DNA from: Scrofimicrobium canadense
Lineage (GTDB): Bacteria > Actinomycetota > Actinomycetes > Actinomycetales > Actinomycetaceae
Assembly: GCF_009696615.1 (NCBI RefSeq)
Contig: NZ_VULO01000003.1
Span: forward strand, 62,001-126,000
Direction: 5' to 3'
Length of the DNA: 64,000 nucleotides
Below the pieces are notes generated by a model that was not told the DNA's origin, did not search any database, and saw only the letters and a program-made list of their open reading frames with translations. The position numbers and the translations under genes are program-made. Positions 40,279 through 50,334 of this stretch are shown in pieces (within the stretch, counting starts at the first letter, position 1; each line of letters starts with the position of its first letter).

Positions 40279-40305
40279 CTAGCACTCTGACAAGCCGAGT
40301 GCCAA
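40279..40305. promoter_or_regulatory. CIRCE (HrcA) operator
   Basis: CTAGCACTC, nine-base spacer, GAGTGCCAA, close to the consensus TTAGCACTC-N9-GAGTGCTAA. It lies 125 bases upstream of groES and 37 bases before the divergent methyltransferase gene, so it might affect both. Confidence 0.85.
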
Positions 40306-40341
40306 CGTTCACTCTTAGCTGAGACATGCAAGGATAGAAGG

Positions 40342-41541
40342 GTGAACGGACCCGCACAACTCCTCGCAAACAGCGACAACTGGCGCACCCTCAACGCCCT
40401 TCAACAAGAATACGACGCAAATCCCTTACCCCTGGCTTCTTTGGGCGAGGCACTGCGCCGCGCCGGTTTCGACCCAGATCTAGCCGCAGCACTCACCTCC
40501 CAGCTGGAACTCAGAGACCACGCCAAGAAAAAATTCGCCGACAGCGCACGGCACATGCTTTTTACGCGCGAGCTTCTTGAACAAGCCACGAGGTTCCAGA
40601 TCGCTTTGCTCCACGCACACAGGTTTCTCCAAGCGGATATTCCCAAGGTGGCAGACCTCGGCTGTGGGCTCGGCACAGAATCCCTTGCCCTAGCAACCCT
40701 AGGTATCGACGTGGTCGCAGTAGACCGCAACCCCGAAGCCGTAGCATGCACCGCAGTCAACCTTCGCGAGTTTCCTCAATCTCTGGTTCTTCACGGTGAC
40801 ATTACCCAATTTAATGCTGCTGATCATGGGGTCCGTGGACTTTTCCTAGACCCAGCACGCCGGGATGCGCGCGGAAGGAAAATGCGACCTCAAGACTGGT
40901 CGCCCTCCTGGGACTTCCTCATGGACTTAGCGCGCGGGCCCCTACCGCTAGGAGCAAAACTAGCTCCTGGAATCGACCATGCACGTCTTCCTCCAACTAT
41001 GCACACCCAGTGGCTTTCTGTTCGAGGCGAGCTCACCGAAGCGTCCATGTGGTCACCCGAGCTCAGCCCCGAAGGACCTGGCCATTCCGCCGCAGTCATC
41101 GACGACGGAGGGCTCCATGTCCTTGGGGGCTCGCTCCACCCAGCAAAAACGGGCCCCCTAGACACCTACATCTTCGAAGCTGACCCAGCTGTGATTCGAT
41201 CTGGGCTGCTAGGCCACCTCTGCGACGAGCTGTCCGCCCACCTGCTACATCCAAAGATCGCCTACGCCACCGCCTCGTCCATATCCGCAACTCCCTTTGG
41301 CCGCTGGTTTACGGTTCTGGACGTCACCTCGCTCAAAGTCAAAGCCATAAAAAAGGCTCTCCAGAAATTTGATGTAGGGACGGTTGAGGTCAAAAAACGC
41401 GGCGCTGACATTGACCCCGCCGTCCTGCAACAGCAGCTATCGGGGGCAGGCGAAGACCACCTAGTTGTCTTTGCAACGCGCATAGGTGACCGACATCGTG
41501 CAATCATTGCCTCGAGGGATACCGCGGCCAAGGAGGACTGA
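40342..41541 (+). CDS. Class I SAM methyltransferase with THUMP-like domain
   Basis: A 399-residue actinobacterial protein. The SAM motif VADLGCGLGTESLAL is at about residues 103-117, acidic loop VVAVDRNPEA follows, and LFLDPARRDARGRK resembles the DPPR/DPAR motif IV of RNA/DNA base methyltransferases. The C-terminal region is the THUMP-like domain. An RNA substrate is likely; which one is unknown. Start GTG 40342. It precedes the carboxylate-amine ligase by one base. Confidence 0.82.
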   Translation: MNGPAQLLANSDNWRTLNALQQEYDANPLPLASLGEALRRAGFDPDLAAALTSQLELRDHAKKKFADSARHMLFTRELLEQATRFQIALLHAHRFLQADIPKVADLGCGLGTESLALATLGIDVVAVDRNPEAVACTAVNLREFPQSLVLHGDITQFNAADHGVRGLFLDPARRDARGRKMRPQDWSPSWDFLMDLARGPLPLGAKLAPGIDHARLPPTMHTQWLSVRGELTEASMWSPELSPEGPGHSAAVIDDGGLHVLGGSLHPAKTGPLDTYIFEADPAVIRSGLLGHLCDELSAHLLHPKIAYATASSISATPFGRWFTVLDVTSLKVKAIKKALQKFDVGTVEVKKRGADIDPAVLQQQLSGAGEDHLVVFATRIGDRHRAIIASRDTAAKED

Positions 41542-41542
41542 G

Positions 41543-42718
41543 ATGACACTGACTTTTGCGGACTCTACCCGCTCGACCATCGGGATTGAGTGGGAACTCC
41601 AACTGGTCGACAAAGACTCCAATGATCTACGGCAAGCAGCCAATGCTGTGATCGAGCGGGCCTGGGAAGATGCGACTCTCGCACCCCATATTCACCGCGA
41701 AATGCTCCTCAATACGGTAGAAGTCACCTCTGCTCCCCATAGCACTGTCGCCGACTGCCTGTCCGATATCCGCCGAGCAGTCGCCGGGCTACGCCCCATC
41801 ACCAACGAACTGCGCACCGACGTGGCAACAGCTGGATCCCACCCCTTTGCAAAGCCTCGCTATCAACGAGTGACTGATTCTCAGCGCTACGAAGAGCTGG
41901 TACGTCGCACAGAATACTGGGGTAGGCAAATGCTCCTCTTCGGAGTGCATGTCCATGTGGGAGTAGAAAGCCGCAACAAAGTCCTTCCCATTGTCAATGC
42001 ACTAGTGACGCAAGCTGGCCGGCTCCAAGCAATCTCGGCCTCCTCACCATTCTGGGCTGGAGAAGATACCAAATATGCCTCCAACCGTGCCATGGTTTTC
42101 CAACAACTCCCCACGGCCGGAATCCCCAGACAATTCCAACGGTGGGAAGAACTCGAAGCCTACGAGGACGGCATGCGAACTGCCGGAGTCATCGAAGGTT
42201 TCGACGAAATCCGCTGGGATATTCGCCCGTCCCCTGGACTTGGGACCATAGAACTGCGCATTTTTGATGCATGCACAAACATTCGCGAAGTCGAAGCCGT
42301 CGCGTCTTTGTCCCATTGCCTAGTGGACCACTATTCGTCGATGATCGACGCCGGAGAGACACTCCCCTGGTTGCCCGACTGGTTCGTGGCAGAAAATAAA
42401 TGGCGCTCAGCAAGATATGGGCTCGAGGCCCGACTCATTTGCGGTCCTCGCGGCAAACAGGGTTTCACCCGCGACCTATTGGCAGAAACCATTGACGAGT
42501 TACGTCCCACTGCACGGCGTCTAGGGTGCGAACGCGGTTTGGACTATGCCCTTGAAATTCTCGACTTTGGTGCAGCATATGAACGGCAACGTAAAGTCTC
42601 CCGTATGGTTGAGCGAGGAGGCCTCGACGCAGTTGTCGAACTAATGCGCGCTGAAATGAGCGCAGACCGCCCCCTCGACCCCGAAGAATTTTTGGAGTCT
42701 CGTGGGCGCTACACTTGA
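41543..42718 (+). CDS. Carboxylate-amine ligase (YbdK, glutamate-cysteine ligase 2 family)
   Basis: A 391-residue ATP-grasp-related enzyme. IGIEWELQLVDKDS and EMLLNTVEVTSAPHSTVADC hold the Glu/metal positions; FGVHVHVGVESR and GTIELRIFDACTNIREVEA follow. The family forms amide bonds between a carboxylate and an amine; E. coli YbdK has weak glutamate-cysteine ligase activity. Whether this one makes gamma-glutamylcysteine is not known. Start ATG 41543 follows AAGGAGG. The stop shares a base with the tsaD start (TGATG). Confidence 0.85.
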   Translation: MTLTFADSTRSTIGIEWELQLVDKDSNDLRQAANAVIERAWEDATLAPHIHREMLLNTVEVTSAPHSTVADCLSDIRRAVAGLRPITNELRTDVATAGSHPFAKPRYQRVTDSQRYEELVRRTEYWGRQMLLFGVHVHVGVESRNKVLPIVNALVTQAGRLQAISASSPFWAGEDTKYASNRAMVFQQLPTAGIPRQFQRWEELEAYEDGMRTAGVIEGFDEIRWDIRPSPGLGTIELRIFDACTNIREVEAVASLSHCLVDHYSSMIDAGETLPWLPDWFVAENKWRSARYGLEARLICGPRGKQGFTRDLLAETIDELRPTARRLGCERGLDYALEILDFGAAYERQRKVSRMVERGGLDAVVELMRAEMSADRPLDPEEFLESRGRYT

Positions 42719-43776
42719 TGTTTGTGAGTGTAATCCTTGGCATTGAATCCACCTGTGACGAAACCGGCGTAGCTTTAGTTCGCGGTACCACTCTGCTGGG
42801 CCAAGGACTAGCCACATCTATGGGCGAATTTGAACGATATGGCGGCATTATCCCCGAGATCGCTTCGCGAGCACACCTGGAGAGTTTCCTGCCCGTTCTT
42901 GATGCTGCCCTACACGAAGCCGACCTGGACTTGTCGGACGTGACAGCCATTGCCTGCGCCGCGGGACCCGGACTTGTGGGTTCGCTGACAGTGGGGATTT
43001 GCGCCGCCAAGGCCCTAGCAACGTCTCTTGGGCTTCCACTGTATGGGGTCAACCATGTCATTGGGCACCTGGCGGTCGATGCCCTAGCCGAAGGAGCGCT
43101 GCCACAACCGTGCATTGGCCTTGTTGCCTCTGGGGGACACTCAAACCTACTTCTCATCAACAACATCGCCACCGATATCGTTGAACTTGGCGGTACTCTG
43201 GATGATGCAGCCGGTGAAGCCTTCGATAAGGTTGGGCGCCTGCTAGGACTTCCCTATCCAGGCGGGCCCCACGTAGATCGCATGGCGCAGAGCGGAACGC
43301 CCGACGCCATCCGGTTCCCCCGGGGCCTTGCCGCAGCAAAAGACAAAGACCGCTACCGCTACGACTTTTCGTTCTCTGGCCTCAAAACAGCTGTCAGCCG
43401 CTACTTGGCCGCCAACCCCCTACCTGACGATGAGACGGCACGAAAGCAAGCAGTTGCCGACATTTGTCGAGCTTTTTCCGAATCGGTCAACGATTCTCTC
43501 AGCGCCAAAGCAGTCGCTGCCGCACGCGACAATAACTGTGACACCATCGTTGTTGGTGGTGGTTTTGCCGCAAATTCTCGGCTGCGCGAACTACTTGTGG
43601 AGCGTGCTGAGGCCGCCGGAGTTTCTGTGCGGTTCCCTCCCCTTCGTCTCTGCACCGACAATGGGGCTCAGATCGCCGCTATCGGAGCTGCCCTCGTCGA
43701 AGCCGGGGTCGCACCATCCCCATTGGCTTTCGGACCAGACACAGCCATGCCTTTGGAACAGATCAGCGTGCGCTAG
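42718..43776 (+). CDS. tsaD: tRNA t6A threonylcarbamoyltransferase TsaD
   Basis: Moves the threonylcarbamoyl group onto A37 of ANN-decoding tRNAs with TsaB and TsaE. It has 352 residues. GIESTCDETGVALV, the metal-binding HVIGHL, VASGGHSNL, GEAFDKVGRLLGLPYPGGP and VVGGGFAANSRLR are all intact. Start ATG 42718 overlaps the previous stop; GTG 42724 is an alternative. In M. tuberculosis tsaD adjoins rimI; here sdhCAB and a switched strand separate it from tsaB/tsaE. Confidence 0.97.
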   Translation: MFVSVILGIESTCDETGVALVRGTTLLGQGLATSMGEFERYGGIIPEIASRAHLESFLPVLDAALHEADLDLSDVTAIACAAGPGLVGSLTVGICAAKALATSLGLPLYGVNHVIGHLAVDALAEGALPQPCIGLVASGGHSNLLLINNIATDIVELGGTLDDAAGEAFDKVGRLLGLPYPGGPHVDRMAQSGTPDAIRFPRGLAAAKDKDRYRYDFSFSGLKTAVSRYLAANPLPDDETARKQAVADICRAFSESVNDSLSAKAVAAARDNNCDTIVVGGGFAANSRLRELLVERAEAAGVSVRFPPLRLCTDNGAQIAAIGAALVEAGVAPSPLAFGPDTAMPLEQISVR

Positions 43777-43918
43777 CCCCTCATCTCTTTCTTCTCTACG
43801 CCAGAATTCCTCCCTTTCCGCCAGGTGCTGGATTTTTGCGACCTACTGACTGCCATAACGGACACATAACGCGCACCTGAGCTCTATGAGCTAGGGAGGT
43901 CAACACTTACCCAGCCGC

Positions 43919-43991
43919 AACAGCCTGGGCCATCTGGTAGGTGCCTGGGCCGTATACAGCTCCGTGTACGGTTTTATGACCCCGTACGCGG
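43919..43991 (+). repeat. Dispersed 75-bp hairpin repeat, copy A
   Basis: The copy between the convergent tsaD and sdhB genes. It shares the block CAGCCTGGGC, GGTA, TGCC, CGTGTACGGTTTTATGACCC and CGTAC with copies at 55.0, 55.9 and 59.2 kb. It is the most divergent of the four (CATC for GATG, CGCGGA at the end). Confidence 0.85.
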
Positions 43992-44003
43992 ACAAAAAGA
44001 GAG

Positions 44004-44036
44004 GAAAAAAGGGGGCCCGGCCGAAACCGAGCCCCC
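44004..44036 (-). terminator. Terminator after sdhCAB
   Basis: On the minus strand GGGGGCTCGG pairs with CCGGGCCCCC (one wobble) around TTTCGG, followed by six Ts. It lies 24 bases after the sdhB stop. Confidence 0.85.
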
Positions 44037-44059
44037 TCCTAGAAATCTAGGCATACGCT

Positions 44060-44803
44060 TTACACACCGCGCACTAGGGCCTTACCCAGCTGACGGTTGA
44101 GTGTGGAGATCACATCCAAAGGAATCTCCTTGGGGCACACAGCCGCACACTCGCCGACGTTCGTGCAGCCTCCGAAGCCTTCCTCATCCATCTGGTTCAG
44201 CATGTTCACCACACGCGAGAGGTTCTCAGGCTTGCCTTGGGGCAAGAGACCCAGGTGAGTGACCTTTGCTGAAGTGAACAGCATTGCCGAAGCGTTCGGA
44301 CATGCTGCAACACAAGCACCGCAACCGATACAAGCCGCCGCGTTGAATGCCTTATCAGCCTCAGGTTTTGGCACCAACTGCGAATGCGCCTCGGGGGCCG
44401 CACCCGTATTGACGGTGATGTAACCGCCAGCTTGGATGATCCGGTCGAACGCGGAACGGTTAACTACCAGGTCCTTGATGATCGGGAAGGCTTCAGCACG
44501 CCATGGCTCAATCGTGATGGTGTCACCATCGTTGAATGTGCGCATGTGCAGCTGACAAGTAGTGGTGCGTTCTGGTCCGTGAGCGATACCGTTGATGACA
44601 ACACCGCACTGACCACAAATTCCTTCGCGGCAGTCAGAATCGAAGGCAATCGGTTCTTCGCCCTTTTCAAAAAGTTCCTCATTGAGGATATCGAGCATCT
44701 CCAAGAATGATGAATCTTCAGACACTCCAGCAACGTCGTATTCGTGGATCGCACCCTTATCCTCAGGGCCATCCTGACGCCAGATTCTCAGTTTCAGGTT
44801 CAC
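44060..44803 (-). CDS. sdhB: Succinate dehydrogenase iron-sulfur subunit
   Basis: Carries electrons from the flavin to the quinone side of complex II. It has 247 residues. Three clusters are visible: [10 protein letters not shown] plus a further Cys for 2Fe-2[13 protein letters not shown] for 4Fe-4S, and [12 protein letters not shown] for the third cluster. Start GTG 44803 overlaps the sdhA stop (GTGA); the 31 upstream codons of the open frame lie inside sdhA. Last gene of sdhCAB. Confidence 0.96.
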   Translation of the reverse strand: MNLKLRIWRQDGPEDKGAIHEYDVAGVSEDSSFLEMLDILNEELFEKGEEPIAFDSDCREGICGQCGVVINGIAHGPERTTTCQLHMRTFNDGDTITIEPWRAEAFPIIKDLVVNRSAFDRIIQAGGYITVNTGAAPEAHSQLVPKPEADKAFNAAACIGCGACVAACPNASAMLFTSAKVTHLGLLPQGKPENLSRVVNMLNQMDEEGFGGCTNVGECAAVCPKEIPLDVISTLNRQLGKALVRGV

Positions 44804-46782
44804 TTGTAACTCCGCTGCTTCAACTCGATGTTCTTGTACACCAGTGGTTCCTTGTGAAGGATGGGTGCGGCGTCTGCTGAGCCACCCCATTCCCAAGCAC
44901 CCACGTAGGCGAATCGGTCATCTTGCCGTAGGGCTTCGCCCTCTTCCGTTTGTGATTCTGCGCGGAAGTGACCGCCGGCTGACTCTTCACGGTGTAGGGC
45001 ATCAATACACATCAGCTCTGCAAGCTCCATGAAGTCCGCAACACGTCCAGCACGCTCAAGGGACTGGTTCAATCCACCAACCGTCTTACCCGGGACCTTG
45101 ACGTTTTGCCAATAGTCCTCACGTAGTTTCCGGATGAGTCCGATGGCCTTGAGAAGGCCTTCTTCGGTGCGTTCCATACCGCAGTATTCCCACATGATGT
45201 TGCCAAGTTCTTTGTGGAACGAGTCAACCGAGCGAGTCCCATTGATCGACATAAGTCGATCAATCTGAGACTGTGCGGCCTCCCTTGCAGCAACAACATC
45301 GGGACTATTCTCATCCAGCTTCGGGAACGAGAACGCCTGCGACAGGTAGTTGCTCATCGTTGCTGGAAGCACGAAGTAACCGTCCGCTAGCCCCTGCATA
45401 AGGGCAGATGCGCCCAAGCGGTTAGCACCGTGATCGGAGAAGTTTGCTTCACCGCCAATGTAGAGACCAGGAAGGTTCGATTCAAGATCGTAGTCAACCC
45501 ACATGCCGCCCATTGTGTAGTGAACCGCGGGGTAGATACGCATCGGAACCTCATAGGGGTTGTCACCCGTGATCCGCTCATACATATCAAAGAGGTTTCC
45601 GTACTTGTCGGAAACAGCCTTCTTACCGAGGCGACCGATTGCTTCAGCAAAATCAAGGTAGACACCGCGGCGGACTCCATCAACTTCAGGTCCGACCCCT
45701 CTGCCCTCGTCACACATGTTCTTAGCCTGACGTGAAGCAATATCACGAGGGACCAGGTTTCCGAAAGCCGGGTAGATTCGCTCTAAGTAGTAATCCCGAT
45801 CCTCTTCAGGAATCTCACGAGGATCCTTAGCGCAATCTTCTACTTTCTTCGGCACCCAAATGCGGCCATCATTACGCAGAGACTCTGACATGAGCGTCAG
45901 CTTTGACTGTTGATCACCATGCTGAGGAATGCACGTCGGGTGAATCTGCGTGAAGCATGGGTTCGCAAAGTATGCGCCCTTGCGGTATGCACGCCAGATG
46001 GCCGTCGCGTTACAGCCCATTGCATTGGTGGAAAGGAAGAATACGTTGCCGTAGCCACCCGTGGCCAAGACAACAGCATCTGCAATGTAGGTCTCCAACT
46101 CACCGGTGACCATGTTGCGCGCGACGATGCCGCGGGCCCGCCCCTCGGATACGATCAGTTCAACCATCTCATGGCGAGGAAATTCCTTGACGGTTCCCGC
46201 AGCCACCTGACGTTCAAGAGCTTGGTACGCACCGATGAGGAGCTGTTGGCCTGTTTGGCCGCGGGCATAGAAGGTACGGGAAACCTGTACACCACCGAAT
46301 GAGCGGTTGTCGAGGTAGCCACCATAGTCACGCGCGAAAGGTACGCCCTGAGCAACGCACTGGTCTATGATGTTGGTCGACACTTCCGCCAAACGGTACA
46401 CGTTGGTTTCGCGAGCACGATAATCGCCACCCTTGACCGTGTCATAGAACAGGCGGTAGACCGAGTCGTCATCGTTGCGGTAATCCTTAGCCGCGTTGAT
46501 ACCGCCCTGTGCGGCAATCGAGTGCGCACGACGTGCCGAATCCTGGTAGAAGAAACATTGGACGTTGTAGCCCTGTTCGCCAAGAGATGCGGCAGCAGCG
46601 CCGCCAGCCAAGCCGGAGCCAACAACAATAATGTTGAGCTTTCGACGGTTTGCTGGGTTCACCAGGTTGACATGGTTTTTACGTTCCTGCCACACCTGAG
46701 ATAGTGGAACATCCTTGGGAGCCTTCGTGTCTTCGATCTCTTCGCCGACTTTGTAGACGCCTTTTACTAACGTTTCTGTCAT
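44800..46782 (-). CDS. sdhA: Succinate dehydrogenase flavoprotein subunit
   Basis: Oxidises succinate to fumarate with covalent FAD. It has 660 residues. [22 protein letters not shown] binds FAD, the flavin-linking His is in [15 protein letters not shown], and the active-site region PTCIPQ and [12 protein letters not shown] are present. It is the long form found with diheme single-subunit anchors (Bacillus, Corynebacterium). It follows sdhC by 16 bases. Confidence 0.96.
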   Translation of the reverse strand: MTETLVKGVYKVGEEIEDTKAPKDVPLSQVWQERKNHVNLVNPANRRKLNIIVVGSGLAGGAAAASLGEQGYNVQCFFYQDSARRAHSIAAQGGINAAKDYRNDDDSVYRLFYDTVKGGDYRARETNVYRLAEVSTNIIDQCVAQGVPFARDYGGYLDNRSFGGVQVSRTFYARGQTGQQLLIGAYQALERQVAAGTVKEFPRHEMVELIVSEGRARGIVARNMVTGELETYIADAVVLATGGYGNVFFLSTNAMGCNATAIWRAYRKGAYFANPCFTQIHPTCIPQHGDQQSKLTLMSESLRNDGRIWVPKKVEDCAKDPREIPEEDRDYYLERIYPAFGNLVPRDIASRQAKNMCDEGRGVGPEVDGVRRGVYLDFAEAIGRLGKKAVSDKYGNLFDMYERITGDNPYEVPMRIYPAVHYTMGGMWVDYDLESNLPGLYIGGEANFSDHGANRLGASALMQGLADGYFVLPATMSNYLSQAFSFPKLDENSPDVVAAREAAQSQIDRLMSINGTRSVDSFHKELGNIMWEYCGMERTEEGLLKAIGLIRKLREDYWQNVKVPGKTVGGLNQSLERAGRVADFMELAELMCIDALHREESAGGHFRAESQTEEGEALRQDDRFAYVGAWEWGGSADAAPILHKEPLVYKNIELKQRSYK

Positions 46783-46798
46783 TAGTCTCTCGCCCCTC

Positions 46799-47500
46799 TC
46801 ACTGAATCCAGCCGACAGTGATTGCCAGCGGGGTAATCATGAACATGACAAAAATGATCGTGGCAATAAGCCCAGAGAGCCAGACCATGAAGGTCCGCGT
46901 GTTAGCACGCACCCATCCCATGGTTTGGAATGCAGACCAGAACCCGTGTCCCACGTGCGATGTCACCAAAGCGACAAACACAAGGTAGAGAATAAACACC
47001 CAAGGATTTTGGAATGAGTCCACCATCATTTGATAGGGAGTTGCCTCAGCAGTGAAGCCAGTTTTCACAGTCTTCGTTGTGAAGTGCAAAATATGGAAAA
47101 AGATCAGGAAGATCAATGCGACACCCGAGAGGCGCATGGTCCGCGCCGCGTAAGCGTCAACCGCACTCTTTTTCACTACGTAACCATTGCGACGCGCTTT
47201 CTTAGCGTGGAACCACACAATGAACGCAGCAATGATATGGATGAGGATGAGCAGAAGGAGTACCGTGCGGAAAAGCCAGATGAATCCGCCCTTAGGCAAG
47301 ATCGGGTACAACATATCTGTCTTGAGCCACTCGGCATAGTGGTTGTAGGCATCAGGCCCTAAGAACATCTTTAGGTTGCCATAGGAATGGAATAACAGGA
47401 ATAGTACGAAGACAAGTCCGGAGATGGCCATGAGCTGTTTAACAAACACGCCCGTGGTCCATGCTCGCCGCTTCTTCGTTGCGACAGTGTTTGTGGCCAT
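46799..47500 (-). CDS. sdhC: Succinate dehydrogenase cytochrome b subunit
   Basis: Membrane anchor and quinone-reduction site. It has 233 residues and five hydrophobic helices with histidines placed to bind two hemes ([44 protein letters not shown]). This is the type B single-chain anchor of menaquinone-using complexes. First gene of the operon; the 180 bases upstream hold its promoter, with only a weak ribosome site (GGAG close to ATG). Confidence 0.93.
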   Translation of the reverse strand: MATNTVATKKRRAWTTGVFVKQLMAISGLVFVLFLLFHSYGNLKMFLGPDAYNHYAEWLKTDMLYPILPKGGFIWLFRTVLLLLILIHIIAAFIVWFHAKKARRNGYVVKKSAVDAYAARTMRLSGVALIFLIFFHILHFTTKTVKTGFTAEATPYQMMVDSFQNPWVFILYLVFVALVTSHVGHGFWSAFQTMGWVRANTRTFMVWLSGLIATIIFVMFMITPLAITVGWIQ

Positions 47501-47680
47501 GGCTCCACATTATCTGGGTCACGCTCTCTAAGTGTGGGACCTCCGGGCTTCCCACATGTGTGCCGTACATCACCCCATCACATACGGCTCTGACCTGCAG
47601 GTATATCGACAAGTAGTAACCCTATAGAAGCCCGTCGCCGAAGATAAGGTTTACCTACTACTTTATCTTTTACATAACAG

Positions 47681-48145
47681 TCAGGTTTTCGAAAGCCTAT
47701 CGTTGTCTTTACTGAGCTTCATTGACACCGCATCTTCACGAGGCTGCCGATAGTAGTCCTTTATTTTTCCGATCGGATAAAAACCGAAGGAGCTATAAAG
47801 GGCAATAGCCACCGTATTTGAAGCACGCACTTCCAGGAAAATATCAGCGCCCGCAGCTTCCATCACTAAAGTGCGAAGTATCTGCCGACCAATTCCAAGC
47901 CCCTGACACTGAGACAGTACCCCCAAGGTCATAAGGTCTTTTTCGAGGTCCCCCTTGATACCGCCATACCCCACCAGAGCCTCGTCCACAAAAGCTCCGC
48001 AATAAAAGGACCAAGGGCTCGCTATCTCTTCAGCGACCAGTTCTCGGCTCCACGCCTCGGCACCAAAGACTTCTTGTTCTATTGTCACGACGGCGTCAAT
48101 GTCCCTATCAACGAGGCGACGAATATCTACTTCCTTATGCGCCAT
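47681..48145 (-). CDS. rimI: GNAT N-acetyltransferase RimI
   Basis: Acetylates protein N-termini, in E. coli that of ribosomal protein S18. It has 154 residues from ATG 48145, overlapping the tsaB end by 11 bases. The acetyl-CoA site is LGVLSQCQGLGIGRQIL (Q-x-x-G-x-G/A), followed by FLEVRASNTVAIALYSSFGF. Upstream in-frame codons lie within tsaB. Last of the glmS-nnrD-porter-alr-tsaE-tsaB-rimI run. Confidence 0.93.
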   Translation of the reverse strand: MAHKEVDIRRLVDRDIDAVVTIEQEVFGAEAWSRELVAEEIASPWSFYCGAFVDEALVGYGGIKGDLEKDLMTLGVLSQCQGLGIGRQILRTLVMEAAGADIFLEVRASNTVAIALYSSFGFYPIGKIKDYYRQPREDAVSMKLSKDNDRLSKT

Positions 48146-48716
48146 GAATATCTGGACGCCGAAGATATAGCGGCTGCACAGGAGTGTCCTCTCCGCGGGC
48201 GAGGTATTCCTCAACCAAAGCTGGCATGACAGTCACATCGACGGGAACTCCCGGACCAACAACGCGCCCCTGCTCTTCAGCGGTCTTTCCGACATACGGA
48301 GGACGAACTTCTTCTAGTCCTTCCTCACCATTGCGGTATACAGCCCAATACACTTCGCCACGGCGCGCATCACTCATCGCCGTGACTACCTCCCCCACCT
48401 CGTTTCCCAGATGAGCCTTCGCCAAGACTGCCAGGCTGGGAATCCCGTGCAGCTGAGCTCCGCTTGCTTTCGCAATGACCTTTGCCGTGATGAGACCAGC
48501 CCGCAGGCCGGTAAAAGGCGCAGGTCCAGTCCCCACAAGGACTCGGTCCCACGATCCGGGCGCTACACCAGCTTCGCTACGCGCCTGCTCGATAAGTGGA
48601 GTCAAAGCTTCTGCATGCATTCGGGGGTTATCCTCATAACCCCTGGCCACAACCTCACCGTCACGCATGACAGCAACTGATGATCCCGCAGATGTATCAA
48701 TACATAAATCGATCAT
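48135..48716 (-). CDS. tsaB: t6A synthesis protein TsaB
   Basis: Inactive TsaD-like partner needed for t6A formation. It has 193 residues. LCIDTSAGSSVAVMRDGE, GTGPAPFTGLRAGLITAK and AMSDARRGEVYWAVY match TsaB. It overlaps tsaE by 4 bases at its start and rimI at its end. Confidence 0.94.
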   Translation of the reverse strand: MIDLCIDTSAGSSVAVMRDGEVVARGYEDNPRMHAEALTPLIEQARSEAGVAPGSWDRVLVGTGPAPFTGLRAGLITAKVIAKASGAQLHGIPSLAVLAKAHLGNEVGEVVTAMSDARRGEVYWAVYRNGEEGLEEVRPPYVGKTAEEQGRVVGPGVPVDVTVMPALVEEYLARGEDTPVQPLYLRRPDIHGA

Positions 48717-49201
48717 GAAGACTCCTTGTCGAATACGTCATTCCAGCGGTCACCGTGCGGCAAAAAAGTGATGACGCGAGTCCCCGCATCGACGTCTTCC
48801 CAGCTGCCTTCCCCCTGATCAGTCAAGGACACTTCCAGCCGTTGGCGAGAAAGGCCTTCAGCTTTCCCTTCGCCCCATTCGACCACGGTCACCGCATCGT
48901 CTTGGGACCGCTCCAAGTCCAAAGTTGTCATGTCTTGGTCATCCCGGATTCGATAAGCATCCACATGCACCAAAGCTGGGCCGTTCCCACGCGAGGCATG
49001 TTCTCGGGCAACTATGAAAGTCGGTGACGTCACCCGTCCTTGGACACCAAGCCCCTGGGCTAAACCCTGCGTGAATGTTGTCTTACCAGCACCCAAATCA
49101 CCATGAAGTAAAACGACATCGCCAGCACGAAGCACCCGCCCCAGCTGGATGCCTACTTCACGTGTTTCATCAGCGGAATGAGTGTTCCATACCCTTTTCA
49201 T
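48713..49201 (-). CDS. tsaE: t6A synthesis ATPase TsaE
   Basis: P-loop ATPase that resets the TsaB-TsaD complex. It has 162 residues. Walker A GDLGAGKTTFTQGLA, SPTFIVAREH, VHVDAYRI and VVEWGE are characteristic. It overlaps alr and tsaB by 4 bases each, so translation is coupled. Confidence 0.95.
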   Translation of the reverse strand: MKRVWNTHSADETREVGIQLGRVLRAGDVVLLHGDLGAGKTTFTQGLAQGLGVQGRVTSPTFIVAREHASRGNGPALVHVDAYRIRDDQDMTTLDLERSQDDAVTVVEWGEGKAEGLSRQRLEVSLTDQGEGSWEDVDAGTRVITFLPHGDRWNDVFDKESS

Positions 49202-50322
49202 CGCAGAGCCTCACGGGGAATGTGACGTGCCAAACGAGTTGTCACCTCATAGTTGATGGTGTCTGTTTTCTCAGCCCATTGTTCCACGTTTGCCCCCTTT
49301 GGGCCCATCACCCACACTACGTCGCCCCTGTTTGCTATCGGGGCGGTTCCTTCGCCTAGGTCGATCACGAACTGATCCATGCACACCCGGCCAACAACAT
49401 GAGATTCATGCCCAGCCACGACGACCGGCGCACCGTTTGATGCGCTGCGAGGAATCCCATCGGCATATCCCAAAGGCACCAGTCCAACCCATCTCTTGCT
49501 GGTGGTATGCCAGGTTCCGCCATAGGAGATACGACTTTCTGCCTCTAATTGCTTCACCATGACAAGTGGTGCGGCCACATTCAGGGCCGGTTTCAAACCG
49601 AGTTCTTCCGCTGACTGCCAAGCCGGGTTAGGCGACATCCCATAGAGTCCAATCCCGACTCTCACCATATCGAGGTGAGTTTGCCGATGCCACAGTGTTC
49701 CTGCAGTCGCTGCCATATGTCGATATTCCGGATCAATACCGTGCCCCGCAAGTACCTGGTCTGCCTGACTGAAGACTCGCATTTGTTCGTCGGTTCGATC
49801 GGAATCGGGATCATCCGCCTCGGCCAGATGCGACCACAACCCTTCGACGACAATTTTTCCCCGCGCCTGAAGCTCGGCTGCCCGCTGTGCCAGCTGATCA
49901 AAATCTGCAAGTGTGGCACCCGCGCGCGACATACCAGTGTCAATCTTCAGATGTATTCGTGGAACGCCGTGAACCTGAGCTTGTTCTTCAAGGACATCAA
50001 TGGATGAAGCGCTGAGCGTCAAATCGTGATCGACCGCGTCTTGCCACGACACCCCCGGACTGGCAAGCCACGTAAAGATACGAGTGTCGCGAGGAATTTC
50101 GGCCCGAAGCTGGAGGGCTTCCGACAGCTGAGAAGCCCCAAAGCTTCTCACACCTGAAGAATAGAGCTGCCGTGATACTAGTTCCCGACCATGGCCATAC
50201 GCATTAGCCTTCACGATTGCCATAGTTTCTGCTGAACCGGCTCGATCGCGGAGAACCTCAACGTTAGAGTCGATTGCGTCAAGATCGACGAATATTGTAG
50301 CGGGAAAGCGTTCAGTCACCAC
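49198..50322 (-). CDS. alr: Alanine racemase
   Basis: Makes D-alanine for peptidoglycan with PLP. It has 374 residues. The PLP lysine is Lys38 in MAIVKANAYGHG; the second catalytic base Tyr is in SRISYGGTWHT, and RVCMDQFVIDLG follows. The start is GTG (MVTERF). It lies between the sugar porter and tsaE, as part of the wall and tRNA-modification operon. Confidence 0.96.
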   Translation of the reverse strand: MVTERFPATIFVDLDAIDSNVEVLRDRAGSAETMAIVKANAYGHGRELVSRQLYSSGVRSFGASQLSEALQLRAEIPRDTRIFTWLASPGVSWQDAVDHDLTLSASSIDVLEEQAQVHGVPRIHLKIDTGMSRAGATLADFDQLAQRAAELQARGKIVVEGLWSHLAEADDPDSDRTDEQMRVFSQADQVLAGHGIDPEYRHMAATAGTLWHRQTHLDMVRVGIGLYGMSPNPAWQSAEELGLKPALNVAAPLVMVKQLEAESRISYGGTWHTTSKRWVGLVPLGYADGIPRSASNGAPVVVAGHESHVVGRVCMDQFVIDLGEGTAPIANRGDVVWVMGPKGANVEQWAEKTDTINYEVTTRLARHIPREALR

Positions 50323-50334
50323 AGCATTATCCCA

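Noticed and set aside
42465..43172. 235-codon minus-strand frame over the ligase/tsaD junction
   Set aside because: Spans two good genes in antisense with Ala/Ser/Arg-rich low-complexity content.
47620..47680. AAGATAA/TTATCTT repeat after rimI as a terminator
   Set aside because: Only seven A+T-rich pairs with a 14-base loop and no clean T run; too weak to call.
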